A stretch of DNA of 6,856 nucleotides from an uncultured Clostridia bacterium (GCA_946402595.1 CAMIWY010000076.1:1-6856); one strand, 5' to 3'; numbered from the stretch's first letter, positions 1 through 6,772 are shown. The notes: generated by a model from the letters alone, not told the origin. Translations and numbers: made by a program.

Positions 1-2578
1 ATTGGCAGAGAACCTTGGTCAGTGATGTGCTGAACTTGGATCCGCCGTTCTCATCAGGCATCTGATCGAAGTGGAAGTAGTATCCGAATCCCTTGGTTTC
101 CTTTCCAGCCGACGGCGCCTGGAAGATAAGGTGAGTCATCGGGTGGTTGTATTCGCCGAGGCGCAGCTTCATGTCGATGAGCTGTGTGCCTCTTCTTGAT
201 ACGCTCACATCCACTTTGCCCGTCTCATCATTCTTTCTGATGACGAACTCAGCATCTACCTTCTTAGGGATCGACAGTACATCGCGTCCGAGGGCGGTAG
301 CCATCTCTGCGCCCTGTCCTCCGAGCACGAGGCTGATGCAGTAGAGCCCGAGCTGGCCCTTGTATGTAGCATAAACGCCGAGGATCGATTCGTAGTAATT
401 GTCTGCGAAAGTAGGCTCGTTGATGTGGTTGGCTGATACATATACGAGCGGCAGTGCGTATGGCTCGAGAGGTGCCGGCAGGATCTCCCTGATCTTGGCA
501 GGGTCTGTAGCATACAGCATGTATACGCCTTCCTGTTTCTTCATTGCGCAGTCCTTAGCGAATGCCGCCATCTTCTCAGGCGATGTTACGAAGCTTGGCT
601 TTGCCTCAGCGAAGAGGGAAGCTCCGACATCATAACCGCTTCTTGTAGCAGGGCCCATCGTTCCGTCCTTGATAGCCGATCCAACCAGCTTGACACAGAT
701 GCCCTTCTCTTCGAGAGCAGCCTTGAGGCTCTGATCAGGCTTGTAACCGAGCGACATTACTACAGCATCGCATGCGATCTTCTTCTGCTCGCCTGTCTCT
801 ACGTTTTCGATGCATACTCCGTCTGCCTCGACTGCCTTGAGAGCATTCTTGAGCTCGAGAGTAACATCCATCTGCTTGATCCTGCCCATTACATCGATGA
901 CGTTGGCGATGTATGCAGTAGGAGCAGGTCTGTCTACCATGTCAACGATCGTGACCTTGATGCCTTTCTCGCCAAGGAACTCAGCAGCTTCAAGTCCTGT
1001 GAGTCCGGCGCCGATCATTGCTACGTGCTTGCCGGTGAAGTCGACTTCGCCCTTGAGAGCCTGCTCAACTGTGAACACGTTGGCACCGTCTGCACCAGGG
1101 ATGCTAGCCGGAATGATGCTCTTCGAACCTGTAGCGAGTAATACTGCGTCAGGTCCCATGGCTGCGATGTCATCAGCTGTGACTTCCTTGCCAAGCTGAA
1201 CGTCTACGCCGAGTCTGCAGAGCTGATTGCCCATGTAGTCTATGAAGTTCTGCATTCTCTCCTTGAGAGGAGGAAGCTTAGCCAGATTGACTGTTCCGCC
1301 GAGCTCTTCCTGTCTGTCAACAAGAGTAACTTTGACACCTCTCTCTGCGAGAGTCTTTGCTGCGTACATTCCGCCAGGACCGCCGCCGACAACTACGGCT
1401 TTCTTCTCACCGACGACCGGCTCGAGGTTGCCGCACTTCAGCTCTCTTCCCATTACAGGGTTGACAGCGCACTGGAACGGCTGCAGCTGAGCGTTGATGG
1501 TCAGCAGTGTCTCAAAGCAGCGCAGGCAGTTGATGCACTTGTTGAGTTCGTCGATACGGCCTTCCTGTACCTTGACGCCCCATTCAGGCTCTGCCAGCCA
1601 TGTTCTTCCGAACTCAGCAAAATCATATACGCCGTCTTCCATGAACTGTGCAGCGATCTCAGGACTGCGGATAGCAGATACAGCCATTACAGGGATGTTT
1701 ACAGCATCCTTGACAGCCTGGATCATAGGTCTTCTCCAGCCTTCAGGGAATGATGTAGGCTCGATAGCCCAGTTGAGAGTCTCGTAGATACCGCAGCTGA
1801 CATCGATGAAGTCAATTCCGACCTCCTCGAAGTACTTGACGATCTTGATGCCTTCTTCGAGATCGATGAAAGGCTCTGTTACTCCGTTGTGCGCGAGCAT
1901 CTCGTCTACGGAGAGTCTCATGCCCACTACATAATCAGGACCGCACTTCTCGCGGATCTTGTCAATGATGTCTTTGACAAAACGCATTCTGTTCTCGAAG
2001 CTGCCGCCGTATTCATCATCACGGAAGTTGGTGTATGGCGAAAGGAACTGCTCGAGAAGATAACCATGCGCGCAGTGAAGTTCAATACCGTCAATGCCTG
2101 CTTTCTGGCATCTTACAGCACCGTCACTGAACTGCTCGATGAGCTCAAGAACTTCATCATGAGTCAGTGCTCTGGTCGGCTGGTTGGAATACAGACAGAC
2201 TCTGTCAGACGCCGAGACACATGGCTGACCGCCGATCAGCCTGGATACACCCTCTCTGCCAGGGTGGTGGAGCTGGATGAATATCTTGGAACCGTGTTTA
2301 TGAATGGCAGCAGCCAGTCTTGAGAGACCTGCAATATGGCGGTCCTTGGTTACAGACAGCTGTCTGAAGGAACCTGCGCCGGTAGCGTCATTGACACGGC
2401 AGATCTCAGGAATAATAAGTCCGCATCCGCCCTTGGCTCTTGCTTCATAGTATGCGATCATTGCATCGCCGCATGAGCCGTCAAGCTCGGCAAGGTTGCT
2501 GCCCATAGGGGACATGACGAGCCTGTTCTTCAGCTCGACATTACCGATCTTACCTTTCTGGAATAAAATATCGTACAT
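1..2578 (-). CDS. Old Yellow Enzyme-type ene-reductase fused to an acetoacetate-decarboxylase-like domain (3' end outside window)
   Basis: The frame is open from the ATG at 2578 to the left edge (859 codons, no stop), so the C-terminus is missing. Residues 1-345 form an FMN barrel of the 2,4-dienoyl-CoA reductase/enoate reductase family: KNRLVMSPM near the start, QLHHPGR, HCAHGYL at 168-174 with the likely proton-donor Tyr173, then DDEYGGSFENR. Cysteines 348, 351, 354 and 370 fit the 4Fe-4S site. Residues from about 390 carry an FAD-type Rossmann motif (VVVGGGPGG, glycines near 398-403) and a second one (GAGLTG, 523-528) for NAD(P)H. After about residue 660 an acetoacetate-decarboxylase family domain follows: YATDP, LPAPLEP, Glu730 and GRDVLSIPKK, with Pro771-Lys772-Lys773 matching the Schiff-base lysine motif. 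AAGGAGG at 2584-2590 fixes the start. It is the last visible operon gene. The family reduces activated C=C bonds; the substrate and the role of the extra domain are unknown. Confidence 0.93.
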   Translation of the reverse strand, partial: MYDILFQKGKIGNVELKNRLVMSPMGSNLAELDGSCGDAMIAYYEARAKGGCGLIIPEICRVNDATGAGSFRQLSVTKDRHIAGLSRLAAAIHKHGSKIFIQLHHPGREGVSRLIGGQPCVSASDRVCLYSNQPTRALTHDEVLELIEQFSDGAVRCQKAGIDGIELHCAHGYLLEQFLSPYTNFRDDEYGGSFENRMRFVKDIIDKIREKCGPDYVVGMRLSVDEMLAHNGVTEPFIDLEEGIKIVKYFEEVGIDFIDVSCGIYETLNWAIEPTSFPEGWRRPMIQAVKDAVNIPVMAVSAIRSPEIAAQFMEDGVYDFAEFGRTWLAEPEWGVKVQEGRIDELNKCINCLRCFETLLTINAQLQPFQCAVNPVMGRELKCGNLEPVVGEKKAVVVGGGPGGMYAAKTLAERGVKVTLVDRQEELGGTVNLAKLPPLKERMQNFIDYMGNQLCRLGVDVQLGKEVTADDIAAMGPDAVLLATGSKSIIPASIPGADGANVFTVEQALKGEVDFTGKHVAMIGAGLTGLEAAEFLGEKGIKVTIVDMVDRPAPTAYIANVIDVMGRIKQMDVTLELKNALKAVEADGVCIENVETGEQKKIACDAVVMSLGYKPDQSLKAALEEKGICVKLVGSAIKDGTMGPATRSGYDVGASLFAEAKPSFVTSPEKMAAFAKDCAMKKQEGVYMLYATDPAKIREILPAPLEPYALPLVYVSANHINEPTFADNYYESILGVYATYKGQLGLYCISLVLGGQGAEMATALGRDVLSIPKKVDAEFVIRKNDETGKVDVSVSRRGTQLIDMKLRLGEYNHPMTHLIFQAPSAGKETKGFGYYFHFDQMPDENGGSKFSTSLTKVLCQ

Positions 2579-2591
2579 TAGTGCCTCCTTA

Positions 2592-3461
2592 TTACCTCTT
2601 TATATTGTGATCGATCTCAACTGCCTCCGGATTCCTGCGTGCGAGCATGTTCTCGCAGCGTGCCTGAATGTACTTGTCATAGTGCTCGTGAGTGATTATG
2701 TAGAGCTGATCATCCTCGATCGCCTTGAATACGACCGGTCCGGATTCGTCAATCGCACGTCCTGTCATGATCAGATACTTGGCAGCGCCCTGCATCTTCT
2801 GGTGAAGCTCGCTTCCATAGTACGGACTCTCGACTTTGTACTTGTCCTGCTTGTACTCTTCAGAATGATCGAGGTTGGTCTGGATGAAACCAGGACAGTA
2901 AGCGCTGATGTGGATGTTGTTTACGCCAAATGCAATGAGGTCATAGTAAACGGACTCAGTCAGAGCAAGTGCTCCGAACTTTGATGCCTGATATGCTGCA
3001 GCACTCTTTGATGTGAATGTACCTGCTGCTGAGCATGTGTTGACTATGTTGCAAGGGGTTCCCTGCTTGATCATGTACGGAATGACCTCGTGCATGAAAT
3101 AGACATGCGATTTGAGGTTGGTATCGATGATCCACTCATATTCGAGAGGAGGAACGACCCATACAGGTCCGAAAGTAGCAACGCCTGCATTGTTCATCAG
3201 AAGGTCGATTTGACCGAACTTCTCAATAACGCCGGCTACTACTGCTTTGACCTGCTCATACTCTGTTACATCGCAAGGGCAGAGAATGATATCTTCTGCT
3301 CCGAGCTCTTTTGCCATCGGCTCGATCGCCTTAAGATCATCTTCCATGATGTCTACTGCAGCGATCTTCATGCCGCGCTGAGCTGCCTGCTTGACAAATT
3401 CCTTACCGAATCCATGAGCTGCACCTGTTATAAGTGCGACTCTTCCTGCAAAATCTTTCAT
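2592..3461 (-). CDS. classical short-chain dehydrogenase/reductase (SDR)
   Basis: This 289-residue protein is a classical SDR, which oxidises an alcohol or reduces a ketone with a nicotinamide cofactor in the cytosol. Visible motifs are the cofactor loop TGAAHGFG (12-19), Asp64 in CDV, NNAG (90-93), catalytic Asn115, Ser144, and Tyr157/Lys161 in YQASK, then CPGFIQT after the active site. Asp37 at the end of the second beta strand favours NAD(H) over NADP(H) by family rules. It is about 40 residues longer than the usual 250, mostly in a charged C-terminal tail (YDKYIQARCENMLARR). AGGAGG at 3472-3477 lies 10 bases before the ATG. It starts 24 bases after the 3-hydroxyacyl-CoA dehydrogenase-like gene and ends 13 bases before the ene-reductase gene, so it is almost certainly co-transcribed. 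The substrate cannot be told; SDRs with ene-reductases occur in steroid, bile acid and acyl-CoA pathways. Confidence 0.93.
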   Translation of the reverse strand: MKDFAGRVALITGAAHGFGKEFVKQAAQRGMKIAAVDIMEDDLKAIEPMAKELGAEDIILCPCDVTEYEQVKAVVAGVIEKFGQIDLLMNNAGVATFGPVWVVPPLEYEWIIDTNLKSHVYFMHEVIPYMIKQGTPCNIVNTCSAAGTFTSKSAAAYQASKFGALALTESVYYDLIAFGVNNIHISAYCPGFIQTNLDHSEEYKQDKYKVESPYYGSELHQKMQGAAKYLIMTGRAIDESGPVVFKAIEDDQLYIITHEHYDKYIQARCENMLARRNPEAVEIDHNIKR

Positions 3462-3485
3462 GCTGCTTTCTCCTCCTTTTTTAAA

Positions 3486-4445
3486 TCAATACTCATAGAA
3501 GCCTTTACCGAAGTTAACTCCTTTTTCACCGCGGTCTATCTTCTCTTTGAGAAGCTTGCCGATCTTATATTCGGTAGTTCCTTCCTGCTGAGCAGCAGGC
3601 TTCATCTGATTGATGTTGTATGCTGTCTCGAGGCCGACGATATCGAGGATCTGGAACGGTCCTGCCGGAGCACCTGTTGCAAGTCTCCAGGTGAGATCTA
3701 TGGTCTCAGGATCAGATACGCCGTTGGCCCAGAGTCCCTGTGCTGCACTCAGGAAAGGGACGAGCATCGAGTTGAGAATGTATCCAGGCTGCTCCTTGTG
3801 AAGCTGAAGAGGAACCATTCCGATTGATGCTGCGAATTCAACTACCTTCTGGAAGATCTCAGGAGAGGTTCCCGGATGTCCCATGATTTCTGCTGTGTTG
3901 TTCTTCCAGATCGTATTGGCAAAATGCAGAGAACAGTACTTTTCAGGACGTCCTGTGTACTCTGCGAACATGCTAGGAAGAAGTGTGGATGAATTGGTGC
4001 AGAGAATTGTGTCAGGATCCAGAAGATCCTTCATCGCTGTATACACACCTATCTTAGCCTGAGGATCTTCCGACATGGACTCGATTACCAGATATGCGTC
4101 TTTGACGGCAGCAGCCATATCGAGCTCGATATGGACGTTCTCTGCAAAACGCTTCTTGGCACATTCTGCCATTTCATCTATCTTCTCTGCTGTAATGCCA
4201 TCCCACTCGCTGATGAGCCCCTTAGGATACATAAAAGCTCCCATAGGGTTGCCAATCAGTGCCTTTGCCTTGAGCAGATCCTCAATCATGAGTGATGAGT
4301 ACCGGTCTATCTTAGGCTGTGTTCTTCCGACAGAGCCTTCTGACCTCAGCCAGAATGTTGTGTCATATCCGTGATAAGCACAGATGAGGCCTATCTGTGT
4401 TCCGAGGACACCACCGCCTGCTACTACTACTTTCTTTGCATTCAT
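3486..4445 (-). CDS. 3-hydroxyacyl-CoA dehydrogenase family protein
   Basis: This 319-residue protein has the two-domain 3-hydroxyacyl-CoA dehydrogenase fold, whose members interconvert 3-hydroxy- and 3-ketoacyl compounds. The N-terminal Rossmann motif is GGGVLG (10-15). The expected catalytic set is present: Ser153 in NSST, His174, Glu186 in AEIM, and Asn225 in PGYILNS; the helical C-terminal domain includes GAPAGPFQILDIVGLE. Two things differ from butyryl-type enzymes: the usual HFFNP signature is HFANTIW, and no acidic residue is obvious at the end of the second beta strand (FWLRSEG). I recall proteins with the HFAN-type signature in lactic acid bacteria, so this is probably a distinct subfamily with a different substrate. 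The ATG at 4445 is preferred because AGGAGG (4454-4459) lies 8 bases upstream; an upstream extension in this frame to 4643 would overlap the small-protein gene. It ends 24 bases before the SDR gene. Confidence 0.9.
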   Translation of the reverse strand: MNAKKVVVAGGGVLGTQIGLICAYHGYDTTFWLRSEGSVGRTQPKIDRYSSLMIEDLLKAKALIGNPMGAFMYPKGLISEWDGITAEKIDEMAECAKKRFAENVHIELDMAAAVKDAYLVIESMSEDPQAKIGVYTAMKDLLDPDTILCTNSSTLLPSMFAEYTGRPEKYCSLHFANTIWKNNTAEIMGHPGTSPEIFQKVVEFAASIGMVPLQLHKEQPGYILNSMLVPFLSAAQGLWANGVSDPETIDLTWRLATGAPAGPFQILDIVGLETAYNINQMKPAAQQEGTTEYKIGKLLKEKIDRGEKGVNFGKGFYEY

Positions 4446-4453
4446 AACATATA

Positions 4454-4459
4454 CCTCCT
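4454..4459 (-). promoter_or_regulatory. ribosome-binding site of the 3-hydroxyacyl-CoA dehydrogenase-like gene
   Basis: A perfect AGGAGG eight bases before the ATG at 4445. It rules out the longer reading frame that would begin at 4643 and overlap the small-protein gene. Confidence 0.85.
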
Positions 4460-4476
4460 GTGAATCCCGTTGATTG

Positions 4477-4665
4477 TTACAGCCCGAGCTCCTTCTTGAG
4501 CGGCTTCCACCAGAGAAAACCTCTGAGAAGACACTGAGGCAGAGCTTTCTTAACAGGAATGTCTGCTGCCTTAGCGACATTCCTGCCTTCAAGGAACCAT
4601 TCTGCTGTGTGGCATATTCCGAGTATTGCGACACAGATGCCAATTACTTTTGCAATGATTTTCAT
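4477..4665 (-). CDS. small single-pass membrane protein, first gene of the operon
   Basis: A 62-residue protein I do not recognise. Residues 3-25 form one hydrophobic segment (IIAKVIGICVAILGICHTAE), suggesting a membrane anchor. A basic, aromatic C-terminal half follows, with RGFLWWKPLKK near the end and three cysteines overall. The case that it is real rests on position: it follows a promoter with a leader of about 27 bases, has a GAGGTG site at ideal spacing, and ends 31 bases before the next gene. The frame could also open at a GTG at 4674, but that codon lies inside the ribosome-binding site. It could anchor the soluble enzymes at the membrane, assist transport, or act as a regulatory leader peptide; none of these is shown by the sequence. 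Confidence 0.7.
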   Translation of the reverse strand: MKIIAKVIGICVAILGICHTAEWFLEGRNVAKAADIPVKKALPQCLLRGFLWWKPLKKELGL

Positions 4666-4671
4666 GATTTT

Positions 4672-4677
4672 CACCTC
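4672..4677 (-). promoter_or_regulatory. ribosome-binding site of the small membrane protein
   Basis: GAGGTG on the - strand, six bases before the ATG at 4665. It decides the start, because the alternative GTG codon at 4674 is part of this site. Confidence 0.75.
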
Positions 4678-4698
4678 GCCATTTAGACATAGATAGTA

Positions 4699-4727
4699 AT
4701 TGTACTTTAATTATGAAATCTGCACAA
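4699..4727 (-). promoter_or_regulatory. promoter of the four-gene operon
   Basis: On the - strand, TTGTGC (4722-4727) and TACAAT (4699-4704) are separated by exactly 17 bases. The -10 box matches the sigma-70 consensus at five of six positions; the -35 box only at its first three. The predicted transcript starts near 4692, about 27 bases before the first gene. The weak -35 box coincides with a copy of the repeated TTGTGCA motif, so a bound regulator would act directly on this promoter. Confidence 0.65.
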
Positions 4728-4786
4728 AACGGTAACAATATTCAGCATATCCAAAACAAAGAAAAGCATTTGTCTGCGGTGCACAA
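4721..4786. promoter_or_regulatory. two copies of the TGCACAA motif upstream of the operon
   Basis: On the + strand TGCACAA occurs at 4721-4727 and 4780-4786, in the same orientation and 59 bases apart. The second is part of GGTGCACAA. One overlaps the operon -35 box and the other lies upstream of it. The identical motif recurs four times upstream of the regulator gene, which suggests operator sites for that regulator. Confidence 0.55.
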
Positions 4787-4851
4787 TCGGCAGGAATGAA
4801 GCGGGAAAAATGTCCCCGGGAGAGGGCGGTCTGAGTCAGGTGCCGGACAAT

Positions 4852-4876
4852 AAAAAGGCCTCACATCCGGAGGCCT
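4852..4876 (-). terminator. intrinsic terminator of the regulator gene
   Basis: In - strand sense a 7-bp stem (AGGCCTC at 4870-4876 with GAGGCCT at 4856-4862) closes a 7-base loop and runs into TTTTTATT. It begins 30 bases after the regulator's stop codon and separates that gene from the downstream operon, so the operon relies on its own promoter. Confidence 0.92.
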
Positions 4877-4905
4877 GTGACATATTCAAGATCGTTTATG
4901 CAAAA

Positions 4906-6441
4906 CTATTTTGCGGCGGCGCTGAAGTCCTTGCCGGCCCATTTTCTCTTCTGGTTGATGACATTGCTCAGGGCATACGACAGGCGCAGACGGAATCTGG
5001 TGTCTGTGTCATCCAGATCGATATCGCACAGCTCTTCTATCCTGCGCAGACGGTAGATGACACTGTTCCTGTGAAGGTAAAGCGCTTTGGCTGTATCCGT
5101 CGTGCTGCAGGAATTTTTAAGATAAGTGTGCAGGGTCAGCTCCAGATTGGTGCCGTTCTCGGTATCGTATGAGGCCAGTTTAGGCAGTGCCGGATGAAGA
5201 TATCTGCTGAGATCTTCGGTCTCTGACACCGTCCGGAACATTACATAAATACCATAATCCTCGAAAGTATATATGTGAATATCCGGGTCAAGAAGACAGC
5301 CTATTTCAAATGCATCCACGGCTTCGTAGAAATGTGCGCGCAGCGTGCCGATATCTGTGAACCGCAGGCTGACTCCGATCCTGACCTTGCATTTTTCAGG
5401 GAAGAGCCCCGCTATGGTGCTGAGCTTGTGGATCATCTCGCTGCTGCAGATGATGGTGGCGTTATCTCTCTGAGCAATGACGTGACATCCCGGAAGGATC
5501 ATTGTCATCTCTTCTGACAGAGCGCCTTCACGCGGGAACGCAGATCCGTCACCTGTTGCTTTGCAGTAGATCGCTATAAGCTCCGACGGGAACGTCAGCC
5601 TGGTGTATGCGTCAGGAAGAGACGCCGCATCGGCACCGATGATGAGATTGTACAGGAACCTGTGGTAATCACTGGTCATGTACAGATAACTCGGCGCGTA
5701 CTTCATTACGGCATATCCGAGAATTCCGCTGAGTATCCTCAGCATCTCGACGTGTTCAGAGCGGTATGAATCATAGCCCTCAATGACTATGAGAAAGCCT
5801 ATCCACGTGTCGTGGCAGTAGACCCTGCTCGAGAACTTCTGGAAAGGGGACGACGGGCAGGAAACTTCTATAGGCGTCATTGTGGAGTCTGCCATCTGGA
5901 CTGATTTGAGCGACCTGACGGCCTGAATGAATTCGTAGTCGCAGTATCCCTGTTCAATGTTCTTCTTCCACAGCTCATCTGTGACAGGAATCTGTGTGGA
6001 GTAGCTGAGTATCCTGAACTCGCGGTCGATGAATACCAGCGATGCGCCAAAAGTCTGCGAAGCTATGTCAATCAGAGTGTCGACATCTTTCACCCGTTCC
6101 AGAGTATTCATCATGGAATCATAATAGTCATCCTTGTGAGAGCCCTGTATGATCTGGAAGGCAGTGTTGAATGCATATCCGAAATCGCTTTCCGCTACCA
6201 TGGCCAGATTATCCGGCATCGTTGTTATTTCAGATACGGATACTGAGGCAGAGAATATACACTGCTTCGGCAGCTCTGCACAGCCCTGCATCGTATTGCA
6301 GAAATACAGAACGTTGCTTTTGAATTCATGCTGGCGGAAATCTATGAACTGTACCTCTGTGATCTCTGTTTCAAGTGAGTCTGAGATGATCTCTATCTGG
6401 CACATATTGCTGAGCCTTGCAGCTATTTCGCGGAATATCAT
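4906..6441 (-). CDS. PucR/CdaR-family transcriptional regulator
   Basis: A 511-residue regulator from the ATG at 6441. The C-terminus carries the PucR-type helix-turn-helix: residues 433-495, with TDTAKALYLHRNSVIYRLRRIEEL holding the recognition region, followed by DTRFRLRLSYAL. Residues about 355-382 (RIGVSLRF, then LRAHFYEAVDAFEIG) match the linker domain typical of CdaR/PucR proteins. Residues about 117-245 resemble a GAF-like sensory domain (SLVFIDREFRILSYS), and the first 100 residues resemble a PucR N-terminal domain. Such proteins usually activate catabolic genes in response to a small molecule. Longer starts at 6468 and 6513 have no ribosome-binding site, and the 6513 ATG falls in the predicted -10 box. 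The gene lies between a metabolic operon on its own strand and a divergent reductase gene, so both are likely targets, along with its own promoter. Confidence 0.9.
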   Translation of the reverse strand: MIFREIAARLSNMCQIEIISDSLETEITEVQFIDFRQHEFKSNVLYFCNTMQGCAELPKQCIFSASVSVSEITTMPDNLAMVAESDFGYAFNTAFQIIQGSHKDDYYDSMMNTLERVKDVDTLIDIASQTFGASLVFIDREFRILSYSTQIPVTDELWKKNIEQGYCDYEFIQAVRSLKSVQMADSTMTPIEVSCPSSPFQKFSSRVYCHDTWIGFLIVIEGYDSYRSEHVEMLRILSGILGYAVMKYAPSYLYMTSDYHRFLYNLIIGADAASLPDAYTRLTFPSELIAIYCKATGDGSAFPREGALSEEMTMILPGCHVIAQRDNATIICSSEMIHKLSTIAGLFPEKCKVRIGVSLRFTDIGTLRAHFYEAVDAFEIGCLLDPDIHIYTFEDYGIYVMFRTVSETEDLSRYLHPALPKLASYDTENGTNLELTLHTYLKNSCSTTDTAKALYLHRNSVIYRLRRIEELCDIDLDDTDTRFRLRLSYALSNVINQKRKWAGKDFSAAAK

Positions 6442-6447
6442 ATGGTG

Positions 6448-6453
6448 CACCTC
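6448..6453 (-). promoter_or_regulatory. ribosome-binding site of the regulator
   Basis: GAGGTG six bases before the ATG at 6441 decides the start. It overlaps an 8-base palindrome GGTGCACC (6444-6451) that contains the GTGCAC core found in several of the repeated motif copies. Confidence 0.75.
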
Positions 6454-6476
6454 GCGCCTCGGGGACATAGTTAAAC

Positions 6477-6648
6477 TGCACAAAGAGTTATTCTGTATTG
6501 ACAAAATCAGCATAGTTTACGGTGCACAACAAGTCAATTGTCATAATGTCCAAATATGCCTGATGGAAAGTGCACAACCGTGATGTCCTGCACTGGGGGA
6601 GTGAATTATGGTTTTTCATGAATTCTGCCATTAGGTCACCGTGCACAA
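6477..6648. promoter_or_regulatory. four copies of the TGCACAA motif in the divergent region
   Basis: TGCACAA on the + strand occurs at 6477-6483, 6523-6529, 6571-6577 and 6642-6648, all in one orientation with start-to-start spacings of 46, 48 and 71. Three of the four are preceded by G to give the palindromic core GTGCAC. The copy at 6523 sits between the regulator's promoter boxes, the copy at 6477 lies in its leader, and the copy at 6642 is about 70 bases upstream of the presumed start of the rightward transcript. Confidence 0.55.
6509..6537 (-). promoter_or_regulatory. promoter of the regulator gene
   Basis: On the - strand TTGACT (6532-6537) and TATGCT (6509-6514) are 17 bases apart, matching sigma-70 boxes at five and four of six positions. 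Transcription would start near 6502, giving a leader of about 60 bases. A GGTGCACAA motif lies inside the spacer (6521-6529), where a bound protein would be expected to block polymerase, consistent with negative autoregulation. Confidence 0.6.
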
Positions 6649-6703
6649 ATGTCTTTTATTGTTTTGGGTAAGTCGGATAATGCCCGGAGGATATCGTTAA
6701 TTT

Positions 6704-6709
6704 TATAAT
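6704..6709 (+). promoter_or_regulatory. candidate -10 box for the rightward reductase gene
   Basis: A perfect TATAAT in an AT-rich stretch, 105 bases before the ATG at 6815. The position 17 bases upstream (6681-6686, TGCCCG) does not resemble a -35 box, so if this promoter is real it probably needs an activator. Confidence 0.45.
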
Positions 6710-6745
6710 TTAATCAGATAACTTATAACCTTGGTTCACCACGCC

Positions 6746-6772
6746 CGGCTGTGACGGATCGCGTGACAGCCG
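6746..6772 (+). other. stem-loop in the leader of the rightward reductase gene
   Basis: CGGCTGT (6746-6752) pairs perfectly with ACAGCCG (6766-6772) around a 13-base loop. No T-run follows, so it is not an ordinary terminator. It lies about 40 bases before the start codon and could stabilise the transcript or affect expression; an inverted-repeat protein site is also possible. Confidence 0.45.

Noticed and set aside
1889..2323. Open frames on the + strand across the left 2.5 kb
   Set aside because: They are antisense shadows of the reductase gene, whose - strand frame is uninterrupted and rich in family motifs.
3090..3827. A 245-codon open frame on the + strand
   Set aside because: It lies antisense to the SDR and 3-hydroxyacyl-CoA dehydrogenase-like genes, both with full family motifs, and its translation is cysteine-rich with no recognisable domain.
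4446..4643. N-terminal extension of the 3-hydroxyacyl-CoA dehydrogenase-like gene
   Set aside because: The Rossmann domain begins right after the ATG at 4445, which has an ideal AGGAGG site, and the extension overlaps the small-protein gene in another frame.
4810..5172. A 120-codon + strand frame across the terminator
   Set aside because: It runs through the intrinsic terminator and the antisense of the regulator's helix-turn-helix region, with no family match.
6442..6513. Longer regulator with 24 extra N-terminal residues
   Set aside because: The ATG at 6513 lacks a ribosome-binding site and lies in the predicted -10 box; the ATG at 6441 has GAGGTG at ideal spacing and matches the usual start of the family.
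4477..6648. CRISPR array or mobile element
   Set aside because: The repeated motif is only seven bases, irregularly spaced and without spacer structure; no transposase, integrase or long terminal inverted repeat is visible.
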